Shown: positions 19,098 through 27,742, numbered from the stretch's first letter. The stretch: DNA of 64,000 nucleotides from Oscillospiraceae bacterium (GCA_015067885.1 SVLO01000010.1:1-64000), one strand, 5' to 3'. Numbers and translations: made by a program. Notes: generated from the letters alone by a model not told the origin.

Positions 19098-19367
19098 ATG
19101 CAGGAATTGTACATCAGCGCACATACCTGCCGGGACGAGGCCGGAAGATCCCATACATTCCAGTATTTTCTGCTGCAGAGCGAATCGGTATACGAAAACC
19201 GCCTCTGCAAGGATTATGGTGTAATGGTTCGCGCCTCGGAAGCGGAGCAGGTCCGTATCCCCCACATCACCACCGACCACGACCGTATCGTAAATCTGCT
19301 GTCCCTGCTGAAAACGCACGGAGTTTCCCCTGCCCATCTGTCGGATGTCATAGAGGATTGGCTATAA
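19098..19367 (+). CDS. Small conserved protein (DUF6514-like)
   Basis: 89-residue cytoplasmic protein with no signal or membrane segment. It resembles the clostridial DUF6514 family (beta-rich N-terminus, AEQVRIPHITTDHDRIVNLL, then LSDVIEDWL at the end); function unknown. GGAGG at 19082-19086 favours the ATG at 19098 over that at 19089. A TATAAT lies at 19056-19061 but the -35 is poor. Single gene closed by a strong terminator. Confidence 0.7.
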   Translation: MQELYISAHTCRDEAGRSHTFQYFLLQSESVYENRLCKDYGVMVRASEAEQVRIPHITTDHDRIVNLLSLLKTHGVSPAHLSDVIEDWL

Positions 19368-19404
19368 CAAAACCGCCTGCCGCATTATGCGGCAGGCGGT
19401 TTTT
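19368..19404. terminator. Bidirectional terminator between the DUF6514-like gene and oadG
   Basis: Long perfect stem (AACCGCCTGCCGCA and complement, 3-nt loop) with A/T runs on both sides; serves two convergent genes. Confidence 0.9.
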
Positions 19405-19407
19405 ACT

Positions 19408-19680
19408 TTACTTATTCTTTTTCTTGGGGTTATCAATCTTCTTGAACCCCTGCACAACCAGAGCGATCACGATCAGCACCACAAAGATACTGGCCATACC
19501 CTGACTCAAGATCTCCACAGAGGATGCCAGATTTTGGACCATTCCTACCGTTTCAACCGTTTCCTGCTGTTCGGCGCCAACCTCGCTCACCGCACCGGTC
19601 GTCTCAACAGCAGAGGTATCCGCTTCCTGCTCGCCTTCGGCGGGCGCGCTGGTCACAACCTTTTCATTCTCGTTATACAT
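19408..19680 (-). CDS. OadG-like gamma subunit of a Na+-pump decarboxylase
   Basis: 90-residue protein with an acidic Ala/Glu-rich N-terminal part and one membrane helix (about 60-80, ASIFVVLIVIALVVQGF), then a basic tail. Short gamma subunits of oxaloacetate/glutaconyl-CoA/methylmalonyl-CoA decarboxylase pumps have such a single helix, although here the soluble part is N-terminal. The call rests mainly on the neighbouring beta subunit, 15 bp upstream. Confidence 0.65.
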   Translation of the reverse strand: MYNENEKVVTSAPAEGEQEADTSAVETTGAVSEVGAEQQETVETVGMVQNLASSVEILSQGMASIFVVLIVIALVVQGFKKIDNPKKKNK

Positions 19681-19695
19681 ATTGATGTCCTCCTA

Positions 19696-20835
19696 TCAGC
19701 CCAGGTTGGCAAAGTACTGCAGCACCACACCGCCGGCTACCACGGAGGCGATCTGGCCGGACACGTTGGCCGCGGCAGCGTGCATCAGCAGGTGGTTTTG
19801 GGAATCGGCCTCCTGCCCCATTTTCTCAATCACGCGGGAAGACATGGGGAAGGCGGAAATGCCGGCCGCACCCACCATGGGATTGATCTTATTCTTCGGG
19901 GTGAAGATGTTCAGCACCTTAACAAACAGCACACCCACCACGCTGTCCATAACGAAAGCCACCAGGCCCAGGCCCATGATCAGCAGGGTGTCCAGCTTGA
20001 CAAAGTCCTCTGCCCTCATGGAGGCGGCGATGGTGATGCCCAGCAACAGGGTGATGAGGTTGGCCAGCTCGTTCTGAGCCGCCTTGGACAGGCTCTCCAG
20101 CACGCCACACTCGCGAATCAGGTTGCCGAACATCAGGAAGCCGACCAGCGCCACGGAGGAGGGCGCCACCAAACCGGCAATCACGGTCACGATGATGGGG
20201 AACAGGATTCGAGTCCGGCGAGAGACCATTCCGGAGCTGTAGGGCATACGCATGGCACGCTCTTTCTTGGTGGTGACCATCTTGATGGCAAAGGGCTGAA
20301 CCACAGGCACCAGCGCCATATAGGAGTACGCCGCCACAGCAATGGCGCCGATATAGTTGGAACCCAACACCTGAGAAACCAAAATGGAGGTGGGGCCGTC
20401 CGCAGCACCGATAATACCGATGGACGCGGCATCCTTCAGGTCGAAGCCAAGCAGAGAGGCCACAATAATGGTCAGGAAAATACCGGCCTGGGCAGCGGCG
20501 CCACACAAAAACAGCTTGGGGTTGGAGAGCAGAGGGCCAAAATCGATCATGGCACCGATGCCGATAAACAGCAGAATGGGCATCGCCTCCGACGCCTCAA
20601 TACCGATGTTGAACAGCCATTCGATGATGCCGTGCGTCTCACCGATTCCCTCCGTCACCTGATTCATTACGCCGGACAGAGGCAGGTTGACCAAGATAGC
20701 GCCAAAGCCCATAGGCATCAGCAGCGCCGGCTCGAACCCCTTTTTGATCGCCAGCCAAATCAGCAGACCGCCAACCACATACATGACCAGCTGCTTCCAC
20801 GTAATGGCCAGCAGGCCTTCCCACAGAAATTCCAT
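19696..20835 (-). CDS. Na+-translocating decarboxylase beta subunit
   Basis: 379-residue integral membrane protein of the OadB/GcdB/MmdB family, the Na+ channel that couples decarboxylation of a biotin-bound carboxylate to Na+ export. About ten membrane helices and the family motif IGAADGPTSI around residue 145. The substrate (oxaloacetate, glutaconyl-CoA or methylmalonyl-CoA) cannot be told: no carboxyltransferase or biotin-carrier gene is adjacent. Expressed with the gamma-like gene downstream, behind a riboswitch-type leader. Confidence 0.9.
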   Translation of the reverse strand: MEFLWEGLLAITWKQLVMYVVGGLLIWLAIKKGFEPALLMPMGFGAILVNLPLSGVMNQVTEGIGETHGIIEWLFNIGIEASEAMPILLFIGIGAMIDFGPLLSNPKLFLCGAAAQAGIFLTIIVASLLGFDLKDAASIGIIGAADGPTSILVSQVLGSNYIGAIAVAAYSYMALVPVVQPFAIKMVTTKKERAMRMPYSSGMVSRRTRILFPIIVTVIAGLVAPSSVALVGFLMFGNLIRECGVLESLSKAAQNELANLITLLLGITIAASMRAEDFVKLDTLLIMGLGLVAFVMDSVVGVLFVKVLNIFTPKNKINPMVGAAGISAFPMSSRVIEKMGQEADSQNHLLMHAAAANVSGQIASVVAGGVVLQYFANLG

Positions 20836-20883
20836 ACAGTTCGCATCCTTTCCAGTTTCGTTCGTGTTCGGGTAGCGCGTGAT

Positions 20884-20917
20884 AAAAAAGACCTGCGTCC
20901 CTTTCGGAACGCAGGTC
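20884..20917 (-). terminator. Riboswitch terminator (expression platform) before the oadB-like gene
   Basis: Minus strand: GACCTGCGTTCC, GAAA-type loop, GGGACGCAGGTC, then TTTTTT. The 5' arm of this stem is also the 3' arm of the predicted aptamer P1, so the two structures exclude each other. Confidence 0.85.
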
Positions 20918-21007
20918 TGGTCATTTCAGGCAAAACCAGAGTGGATACCCACCCATGATTGTTGGCTTCACCGCACGGAACCCGTGCCGACTACTCCCCT
21001 TCGTGTG
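20910..21007 (-). promoter_or_regulatory. yybP-ykoY-like riboswitch aptamer
   Basis: Minus-strand leader begins ACGAAGG then GGGGAGTAG, the hallmark of the yybP-ykoY (Mn2+) class. A GCACGG/CCGTGC hairpin follows, then AAGCCAACAATCA, a GTGG/CCAC hairpin, TGGTTTT, and at the 3' side CCAGACC in the place of the usual CAAGACC. P1 forms between ACGAAGG and CCTGCGT (one mismatch), and the latter is part of the terminator stem. Ligand-stabilised P1 would thus allow read-through (ON switch). The match is from memory of the class consensus; the variant 3' loop leaves ligand identity open. Confidence 0.7.
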
Positions 21008-21011
21008 AAGG

Positions 21012-21040
21012 ATAATATCATCTTTTTGCTCAAATGTCAA
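21012..21040 (-). promoter_or_regulatory. Sigma-A promoter of the riboswitch-oadB-oadG transcript
   Basis: Perfect TTGACA (21040-21035), 17 bp, TATTAT (21017-21012), placing the start of transcription just before the aptamer. Confidence 0.88.
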
Positions 21041-21060
21041 GTTTTATACGAAATCCATCT

Positions 21061-21897
21061 TCAATAGGCAATCACGATGCCGCCGTTATTGGCGTAGACC
21101 GTGGTAATACCACCGGCGCCGGTCATAAGAATGTCGGCAAAACGGCACCTGGACTCCAGCTTTGCCTTCAGCTTCCAAGCCCGTTCCTCGCAGTTGCAGT
21201 GGCTGATGATCAGGGTACGGCCCACATGGTCCAAATCCTCACAGACACGCTCCACCAGCTTGCCCAGGGCCTGCTTGACCGTCAGCGCCTGGCTCAGCTT
21301 GCCGATCTCCCCCTCCGGGGTAGCGTGGCAAAGCAGCTTGATGCGCAGCGCGCCGGTCACCACCGCCTGTATCTTGGTCAGGCGGCCATTCTTGCGCAGA
21401 TTTTCCAGATCCTCCAGTACAAACAGAGTCTTCATACGTCCAATGAACCGCTCCACCCCACTCACGACCTGTTCAAACGGCAGACCAGCCTGTGCAAGTT
21501 CCTTGATTTTCAAAGCAATCAGCGTTTCCCCGCACACAGCGGAGCAGGAGTTGAACACGTGGACATTGGCGTTTGGCTTCTCTTCCCCCAACAGGCTTTT
21601 TCCCTGCTGCGCGCTGTTGTGAGAGCCGCTGAGCACCGCGGACAGCGTAACAACATAAATATCCTCCGCCCCTTCACCATAGGCATCCAAATAAGCCTGA
21701 GGCGACGGGCAGGAAGTCGTGGGAGGCTGCCGTTCCTGCCGCATGGCACAGAGCAGCTCCCCCTGATCAAAGCCTGCGTCGTCCACAAACGTTTTCCCAC
21801 CACAGGCAATGGACAGGGGTACTCGCACAAAAACAGAGTCCCCTTTCATCTGTTCGGTCATTTCGCAACAACTGTCAACAACAATTTTATAGCTCAT
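21061..21897 (-). CDS. DegV family fatty-acid-binding protein
   Basis: 278-residue DegV-domain protein; members bind a fatty acid, some as FakB subunits that present it to the kinase FakA. Seen: start MSYKIVVDSCCE, the lipid-binding TSCPSPQAY segment (about 60-68), SGSHNSAQ, and the RKNGRLTKIQA segment. No fakA in the window. Operator-like ATACCATAT repeats lie just upstream. Confidence 0.9.
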   Translation of the reverse strand: MSYKIVVDSCCEMTEQMKGDSVFVRVPLSIACGGKTFVDDAGFDQGELLCAMRQERQPPTTSCPSPQAYLDAYGEGAEDIYVVTLSAVLSGSHNSAQQGKSLLGEEKPNANVHVFNSCSAVCGETLIALKIKELAQAGLPFEQVVSGVERFIGRMKTLFVLEDLENLRKNGRLTKIQAVVTGALRIKLLCHATPEGEIGKLSQALTVKQALGKLVERVCEDLDHVGRTLIISHCNCEERAWKLKAKLESRCRFADILMTGAGGITTVYANNGGIVIAY

Positions 21898-21912
21898 ATC
21901 ATATACCTCGTA

Positions 21913-21967
21913 ATATGGTTTTTAATACCATATATCATGCTATACCATATTCGAAGCAATTTGTAAA
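21913..21967 (-). promoter_or_regulatory. Possible promoter and operator of degV
   Basis: Two exact copies of ATACCATAT (21925-21933 and 21942-21950, 17-bp offset) and an inverted ATATGGT (21913-21919) overlap a weak minus-strand promoter TTTACA (21967-21962), 17 bp, TATAGC (21944-21939). Looks like a repressor target; inferred. Confidence 0.4.
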
Positions 21968-21981
21968 GCGAATTTTGCTGT

Positions 21982-22731
21982 TTACCAGAGTCCCTCTTCT
22001 TCCATCTCCCGAACAAGTTTTTTGTCCTGCTTAGAGGACAGGTCCAGCTTTTCAAACATATCGGGGCGGCGCTGGCGGGTACGCAGGATAGCCTGCTTGC
22101 GCCGCCACTTCTCCACGTTGGCGTGGTGGCCGGACAGCAGGATCGGAGGAACGGCACGGCCATGCCATACCTCGGGCCGGGAATACTGGGGCGCCTCCAG
22201 CAGGCCGTTCCAATGGCTCTCGTTCTCGTAGCATTCCGGGTCGGACAACACGCCGGGGACCAGGCGGCACACCGCGTCGGAGATGGCCATGGCCGGAATC
22301 TCGCCACCGGTGAGGACGAAGTCACCGATGGAGATCTCCTCGTCCACGCACTCCTCGATAAACCGCTCGTCGATCCCCTCGTAGTGGCCGCAGACCAAAA
22401 TCAGCCGGTCGTAGTCATCCTTCAGCCGCCGGGCGTCCGCCTGACAGAACCGCTTGCCCGCCGGGGACATAAAGATGGTATGCACCCTCTCCCCCGCCTG
22501 CTGACAGATATGCTCCCAGCAACGGTACAGGGGGTCCGCCTGCATCACCGCACCGCGGCCACCACCGTAGGGATAGTCGTCCACCTGTTTCTGTTTGTTC
22601 ACGGTGTAGTCCCGAATTTGATGGCACTCGATGCGGATAAAGCCGCGCTCCTGGGCGCGACCCAAAATGGACTCACACAGCATATCCCCCACCACATCGG
22701 GAAACAGTGTCATAATATCAATTTGATACAT
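21982..22731 (-). CDS. trmD: tRNA (guanine-37-N1) methyltransferase
   Basis: SPOUT-class enzyme that makes m1G37, preventing +1 frameshifts. 249 residues from the ATG at 22731 (MYQIDIMTLFPD), preceded by GAGGG; an in-frame upstream ATG lacks a site. SAM-binding knot motifs LVCGHYEGIDERF and SIGDFVLTGGEIPAM are present. Separated from rimM, its usual partner, by four genes and on the opposite strand. Confidence 0.95.
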   Translation of the reverse strand: MYQIDIMTLFPDVVGDMLCESILGRAQERGFIRIECHQIRDYTVNKQKQVDDYPYGGGRGAVMQADPLYRCWEHICQQAGERVHTIFMSPAGKRFCQADARRLKDDYDRLILVCGHYEGIDERFIEECVDEEISIGDFVLTGGEIPAMAISDAVCRLVPGVLSDPECYENESHWNGLLEAPQYSRPEVWHGRAVPPILLSGHHANVEKWRRKQAILRTRQRRPDMFEKLDLSSKQDKKLVREMEEEGLW

Positions 22732-22908
22732 AGATTCGCCCTCTTTCTTTGTTCCATTATACCCCATGGATCACGGACTTTGCAATCCTTTCCTGTGTCT
22801 GCACGCAGGCAGAAGGATTTTCCGTCTGTCGTGCCTCTTGTCTTTTTGTCGAAAATGCGGTATTCTAGACTTAGTATACGGTATTTCCCCTTTGTATGGA
22901 GGTCACTT

Positions 22909-24198
22909 ATGAAACGATTGATCGCGTGGATACTCTCCGCCGCACTGGCAGCGTCCCTGTGCGTCACAGGGACGTGGGCCCATCCCGTTCCCGGCGGATT
23001 GGACGAAATCTGTACCGACGAGGAATGGCAGATGCTGTGTCTTGTAAATAAGCAGCGCCTGGCGCAGGACCTTGACCCCTACTCCATCTTCCCCGCGCTG
23101 CAGAGTGCCGCTCACGTGCGCACGCAGGAGCTGGTCACCCTCTACTCCCACACCCGCCCCAATGAGCAGGCCTGGCACACCGCCATTACCGAGGCCGGAG
23201 TCGGTTACCGGACCGCCGCGGAAAATATCGCCGCCGGACAGGTCACCGCCACAGACGCAGTGACCTCCTGGCTGAACAGTGAGGGACACCGGAATAACAT
23301 TTTGGACGCGACGTACCTTCATGCCGGCATGGGCTATGCCGACGACGGATTTCTTGGCACCAGCTGGGTCAATCTGTTTATGACGGACAACTGTGCCATC
23401 TCCGCCATGGAACTTTCGCAGACCAGTGTCACTTATACCGGCGGTGCCATCGAGGATTTTGGCATCTATATCACGGCCACCTGCACCAAGCACGGCGATT
23501 GCTATCTGCCCCTGTTGGACGATATGTGTTCCGGTTACGACCCCGCCAGTGACGTGACGCAGACCGTCACAGTGGCTTATGCCGGACGATCTGCCACCCT
23601 GCAGATACAGGGTTCCAGCGCAGCGCTGGACACCTCCGGCGCAGACAGTTGGGCTGTCAACTGGCTGAACCGGGCTGACGAACTGGGTCTTCTCTCCCCG
23701 CGCAACCGCACCAACTTCACTTCAAACGTGACCCGCCTGCAGTTTGCCGATTTGGCGGTCCGTTTGGCGCAGCAACTGACCGGAACGGAAATCGCCCCCG
23801 CCGCCGGGGACGCCTTTACCGACACCGATGAAGCGGTTATTCTCAAGGCCAAGGCCGCCGGCATCGCCAGCGGCTACGCCGTGGATGGCGGCTTTGAATT
23901 CCGCCCGGAGAACCCCATCACCCGACAGGAGATCTGCGTGATGCTGGCCAACGTGTTGGCCTACGTGGAACAGACGGTCGGCAAAGCGGATCTGGACCGC
24001 AGCGAGACCCTTAGCAACGCGTTCCCCGACACTGCCGACGTGGCCGATTGGGCTGCCAAGGCAGTAGCGCTCATGTGCAACAACGGCGTGATGAGCGGTC
24101 GGGCGCAGAACAACGACACCCTGCTCACTCCCCTGGCTTACACCAGCCTGCAGGAGAGCATCACGCTGGCGGTCAAGTTGTTTGACCTTTTGAACTGA
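22909..24198 (+). CDS. Secreted CAP-domain (SCP/YkwD) protein with SLH repeats
   Basis: 429-residue exported protein. Start chosen at the ATG preceded by GGAGG and followed by a signal peptide (MKRLIAWILSAALAASLCVT, cut near AHP). Residues about 40-165 form a CAP domain with the expected SHTRPN, AENIAAG and SEGHRNNILD elements. Residues about 245-429 hold SLH repeats for wall attachment (ITRQEICVMLANVL). CAP proteins of this kind occur in spores and on clostridial surfaces; the activity is unknown. An open frame runs far upstream but lacks a signal peptide or ribosome site. Confidence 0.88.
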   Translation: MKRLIAWILSAALAASLCVTGTWAHPVPGGLDEICTDEEWQMLCLVNKQRLAQDLDPYSIFPALQSAAHVRTQELVTLYSHTRPNEQAWHTAITEAGVGYRTAAENIAAGQVTATDAVTSWLNSEGHRNNILDATYLHAGMGYADDGFLGTSWVNLFMTDNCAISAMELSQTSVTYTGGAIEDFGIYITATCTKHGDCYLPLLDDMCSGYDPASDVTQTVTVAYAGRSATLQIQGSSAALDTSGADSWAVNWLNRADELGLLSPRNRTNFTSNVTRLQFADLAVRLAQQLTGTEIAPAAGDAFTDTDEAVILKAKAAGIASGYAVDGGFEFRPENPITRQEICVMLANVLAYVEQTVGKADLDRSETLSNAFPDTADVADWAAKAVALMCNNGVMSGRAQNNDTLLTPLAYTSLQESITLAVKLFDLLN

Positions 24199-24207
24199 CC
24201 CCCGCAC

Positions 24208-24245
24208 CAAAAACGGCTGTCCGATCACTCGGACAGCCGTTTTAT
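24208..24245. terminator. Bidirectional terminator between the CAP-SLH gene and hit
   Basis: Stem AAACGGCTGTCCGA and complement with a TCAC loop, T-runs on both strands; convergent genes on each side. Confidence 0.9.
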
Positions 24246-24251
24246 TTTACG

Positions 24252-24590
24252 TTAACCCGGAGGCCAGGTCATATCCCGACCACCCAGCACGTGGAAGTGC
24301 AGGTGGTGGACGCTCTGACCGGCCTGGGTGCCGATGTTGGACACCACGCGGTAGCTCTCCACGCCCAGCTGCTTGGTCACCTTGGAGATGACGGCAAAGA
24401 TGTGGGCCACCACAGCGTTGTTGTCCTGGTCGATCTCGGCCACGGAGGCAATGTGCATCTTGGGAATGACCAGGAAATGGGTGGGCGCCTGGGGGTCGAT
24501 GTCGTAGAAAGCAAGGCACACCTCGTCCTCGTACACCTTATTGGAGGGGATGTCCCCTTTCACGATTTTACAAAACAGACAGTCGGACAT
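24252..24590 (-). CDS. HIT-family nucleotide-binding protein
   Basis: 112-residue histidine-triad protein (Hint/HinT branch): CLFCKIVKGDIPSNKVYED start and catalytic HHLHFHVLGGRD near the C-terminus (HxHxH). Hydrolyses phosphoramidates such as AMP-lysine or adenylate intermediates in other species, which fits its place 12 bp after alaS. Last gene of the T-box-controlled lipoprotein-alaS-hit operon. Confidence 0.93.
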   Translation of the reverse strand: MSDCLFCKIVKGDIPSNKVYEDEVCLAFYDIDPQAPTHFLVIPKMHIASVAEIDQDNNAVVAHIFAVISKVTKQLGVESYRVVSNIGTQAGQSVHHLHFHVLGGRDMTWPPG

Positions 24591-24602
24591 ATTTATTCCT
24601 CC

Positions 24603-27269
24603 TTACAGGCCTAAAACCTGGGCCACAATGTTGTCCACCGCGGCCAGGGCGTCGTCCAGCTTCATCACGTCGGAGCCGCCGCCCATGGCGCCGTCGGGCT
24701 TGCCGCCGCCCTTACCGCCGCAGATGGGGGTAATGGTGCGGATAATGTCGCCGGCCTTGACACCGGCAGCCACAGCCTCCTTGCCGCAGACGGCCTGGAA
24801 GGTGATCTTGTCGCCGTTGACCGCGGCCAGCACGGCCACGATGTTGGCCATCTTGTCCCGGAGCATATCGCCCATTTGGCGCAGACGATTGGCATCGGCA
24901 TCGGCCACAGTGGCGGTCAGCACCTTCAGCGCGCCCACGTCGTGGGTGCCGAATAGCAGCCGCTCGGTCTCGCCGGCGGCCTCACGGGCCTTGTACTTCT
25001 CCACAAGCTGCTGCAGCTTCTTGACCTCACCCATGACGGACTCGGCCTTCTCACGCAGCTCGGCAGGCTTTGCCTTCAGGGCGGCGGCGGCCTGGAACAG
25101 CAGGTCCTGGGTGTGGTTCATGGTTTCCAAAGAGACCTTGCCGCAGGTGGCCTCGATACGGCGCACACCGGAGGCCACGGAGAACTCGCTGGAGATGTGG
25201 AACACGCCCACCTTGGCGGTGTTGTTCAGGTGAGTACCGCCGCAGAACTCCACGGAGTAGCCCTCGCCCATATCCACCACGCGAACGGTATCGCCGTACT
25301 TCTCGCCGAACAGAGCGATAGCGCCGCGCTGCTTGGCCTGCTCAATAGGCAGTTCCTCGGTGACGATGTCGTAACCGGCCAGCACCGCCTCGTTGACCAT
25401 GGCGCTGACCTGAGTCAGCTCCTCAGCGGTCATGGCGGAGAAGTGGGTAAAGTCAAAGCGCAGGCGGTCCGGCTCCACCAGGGAGCCGGCCTGATGGACG
25501 TGGTCGCCCAGCACGGTACGCAGCGCCTTGTCCAGCAGATGGGTGGCGGAGTGGGCGCGCATGATGGCCGCCCGGCGGTCCAGGTCGATGGCGGCGGTGA
25601 CGGTGTCGCCCAGCTTTAGGGCGCCCTCGGTCAGCTTACCGGTGTGCATATACTTGCCGCCCTTGTTCTTCTGCACGTCGGTGACCTCAAAGCGCATACC
25701 GGCGGCGGTGATGACGCCGTGGTCGGCGGTCTGACCGCCCATTTCGGCGTAGAAGGGGGTCTTGTCCAGCACCACGATGGCCTCCACGCCGGGCATCAGC
25801 TCCTCGGCCTGCTCGTTCTCCACCACGATGGCAACCACCTTGGCGCCGTCGATAATGGTGCTGTCGTAGCCCACAAACTCGGTCTCCGGCACGTCCTTGC
25901 CAAACTCCACGCCGGCCCAGCCCAGGTCGCCCAGGGCCTCACGAGCCTTGCGGGCGCGGGTGCGCTGCTCGTCCATCTGCTTGCGGAACTCGGCCTCGTC
26001 CAGGGTCATGCCCTGCTCGGCCACCATCTCAATGGTCAGGTCCACGGGGAAGCCGTAGGTGTCGTACAGCTTGAAGGCGTCGGCGCCGGAGAAGGTATTC
26101 TCCCCCTTCTGCTTATGCTCGGCAAGCATATCGTTGAAGATGCGCAGACCGCCGTCGATGGTCTTGGCGAAATTCTCCTCCTCGGTACGGATGACCTTGG
26201 TGATGTAGTCCTGACGCTCCCGCAGTTCGGGGTAGTGGCCTTCGTTCTCATGGATCACGGTGTCGCACACCTTGTAGAGGAAGGGTTCGTTGACGCCCAG
26301 CAGCTTTCCGTGGCGGGCGGCCCGGCGCAGCAGACGGCGCAGCACGTAGCCGCGACCCTCGTTGGAGGGCAGCACGCCGTCGCAAATCATAAAGGAACCG
26401 GAACGGATGTGGTCGGTAATGACGCGCAGAGACACGTCCTTGGCGGCGGTCTCGCCGTAGTGGGCGCCGGTGATCTCAGACACCTTGTTGGTGATGTTCA
26501 TTACGGTGTCCACGTCGAACAGGGAGTACACGTCCTGGCACACGCAGGCCAAACGCTCCAGGCCCATGCCGGTGTCGATGTTCTTCTGCTTGAGTTCCTC
26601 GTAGTGGCCCTCGCCGTCGCTGTTGAACTGGGAGAAGACGTTGTTCCAAACCTCGATATACCGGTCGCACTCACAGCCCACGGTACAGTCGGGGCTGCCG
26701 CAGCCGTACTTCTCGCCGCGGTCGTAGTAGATCTCGGAGCAGGGGCCGCAGGGGCCGGAGCCATGCTCCCAGAAGTTGTCCGCCTTGCCGAAACGGAAAA
26801 TCCGGTCCTCGGGCAGACCGATCTCCTTGTGCCAAATCTCAAAGGCCTCGTCATCGGCGGGGGTGGTCTCGTTGCCCTCAAACACGGAGGGGTACAGACG
26901 ATCGGGGTCCAGACCAACCCACTCAGGGCTGGTCAGGAACTCCCAGGACCAGTGAATGGCCTCCCGCTTGAAGTAGTCACCGAAGGAGAAATTGCCCAGC
27001 ATCTCGAAATAGGTGCCGTGGCGGGCCGTCTTGCCGATATTCTCGATGTCGCCGGTGCGGATACACTTCTGACAGGTACAGACACGGCGGCGGGGCGGCT
27101 CCTGCTCGCCGGTGAAGTAGGGCTTCATGGGGGCCATACCGCTGTTGATCAGCAGCAGGGACGCATCGTTTTGGGGAATCAGGGAAAAGCTGGGCAGGCG
27201 CAGATGACCCTTGCTCTCAAAGAACTTCAGGAACATCTCGCGCAGTTCGTTCAAACCGTATTTCTTCAT
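24603..27269 (-). CDS. alaS: Alanyl-tRNA synthetase
   Basis: 888-residue class IIc synthetase. N-terminal catalytic domain with LINSGMAPMKPYF, editing domain with HSATHLL (about 560-570) and the zinc motif CGGTHLNN (about 672), then the DHHA1 C-terminal domain ending in GGKGGGKPDGAMGGG. AGGAGG site before the ATG. Controlled by the T-box leader at about 27774-27997 together with the upstream lipoprotein gene. Confidence 0.97.
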   Translation of the reverse strand: MKKYGLNELREMFLKFFESKGHLRLPSFSLIPQNDASLLLINSGMAPMKPYFTGEQEPPRRRVCTCQKCIRTGDIENIGKTARHGTYFEMLGNFSFGDYFKREAIHWSWEFLTSPEWVGLDPDRLYPSVFEGNETTPADDEAFEIWHKEIGLPEDRIFRFGKADNFWEHGSGPCGPCSEIYYDRGEKYGCGSPDCTVGCECDRYIEVWNNVFSQFNSDGEGHYEELKQKNIDTGMGLERLACVCQDVYSLFDVDTVMNITNKVSEITGAHYGETAAKDVSLRVITDHIRSGSFMICDGVLPSNEGRGYVLRRLLRRAARHGKLLGVNEPFLYKVCDTVIHENEGHYPELRERQDYITKVIRTEEENFAKTIDGGLRIFNDMLAEHKQKGENTFSGADAFKLYDTYGFPVDLTIEMVAEQGMTLDEAEFRKQMDEQRTRARKAREALGDLGWAGVEFGKDVPETEFVGYDSTIIDGAKVVAIVVENEQAEELMPGVEAIVVLDKTPFYAEMGGQTADHGVITAAGMRFEVTDVQKNKGGKYMHTGKLTEGALKLGDTVTAAIDLDRRAAIMRAHSATHLLDKALRTVLGDHVHQAGSLVEPDRLRFDFTHFSAMTAEELTQVSAMVNEAVLAGYDIVTEELPIEQAKQRGAIALFGEKYGDTVRVVDMGEGYSVEFCGGTHLNNTAKVGVFHISSEFSVASGVRRIEATCGKVSLETMNHTQDLLFQAAAALKAKPAELREKAESVMGEVKKLQQLVEKYKAREAAGETERLLFGTHDVGALKVLTATVADADANRLRQMGDMLRDKMANIVAVLAAVNGDKITFQAVCGKEAVAAGVKAGDIIRTITPICGGKGGGKPDGAMGGGSDVMKLDDALAAVDNIVAQVLGL

Positions 27270-27289
27270 CTTCTTTTTCCTCCTGTCGG

Positions 27290-27742
27290 TCAGCTGTGGG
27301 CAATGCTGATGCCGGTCAAATTCATTTCAAGGTCGTAGGCGATGCCGATTGCGACCTCTTTTTTGGTATACTCACACTTAAACACCGCAATTCCAATGGG
27401 TTCGGGGTCGGTCTCTCCCATGGTGGTGCTGTCGTCGATTTTCACGAAGGTCCCGACCTCCTCCGGGTCTGTATGGTACTGCAGCAATTCCTCGATATGC
27501 TCGGGTTTGATTTCTCTGTTCGGCTGTCCATCGGGAGTACGGATATCCTCCCGCAGCATACCTACCACAGTCTCATACTCGCCGGCCAGCAGCAGATTGA
27601 CCACCTCTTCCCCGGCGGTCAGCAGTGCCTCCTTGTCCATACCCTTCGGAATGGGCTTCGTCCCAGTCAGGCTGCAGCCGGACAGCACGCCGAGCAGCAG
27701 TACGCCGGCGAAAACCACGCCAAGCGCTCGTTTGCGTTTCAT
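27290..27742 (-). CDS. DUF3887-like lipoprotein
   Basis: 150-residue lipoprotein: signal peptide and lipobox VLSGC (Cys at about 23). The rest looks like a compact alpha/beta domain of the DUF3887 type (EEVVNLLLAGEYETVVGML ... VFKCEYTKKEVAIGIAYDLEMNLTGI). Function unknown; such domains occur with hydrolases and sensors. Oddly placed between the alanine T-box and alaS, 20 bp before alaS, so its synthesis should follow alanine-tRNA charging. Confidence 0.75.
   Translation of the reverse strand: MKRKRALGVVFAGVLLLGVLSGCSLTGTKPIPKGMDKEALLTAGEEVVNLLLAGEYETVVGMLREDIRTPDGQPNREIKPEHIEELLQYHTDPEEVGTFVKIDDSTTMGETDPEPIGIAVFKCEYTKKEVAIGIAYDLEMNLTGISIAHS

Noticed and set aside
25644-27338. 564-codon plus-strand frame opposite alaS
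   Set aside because: Antisense of alaS, His/Val/Gly-rich without recognisable features.
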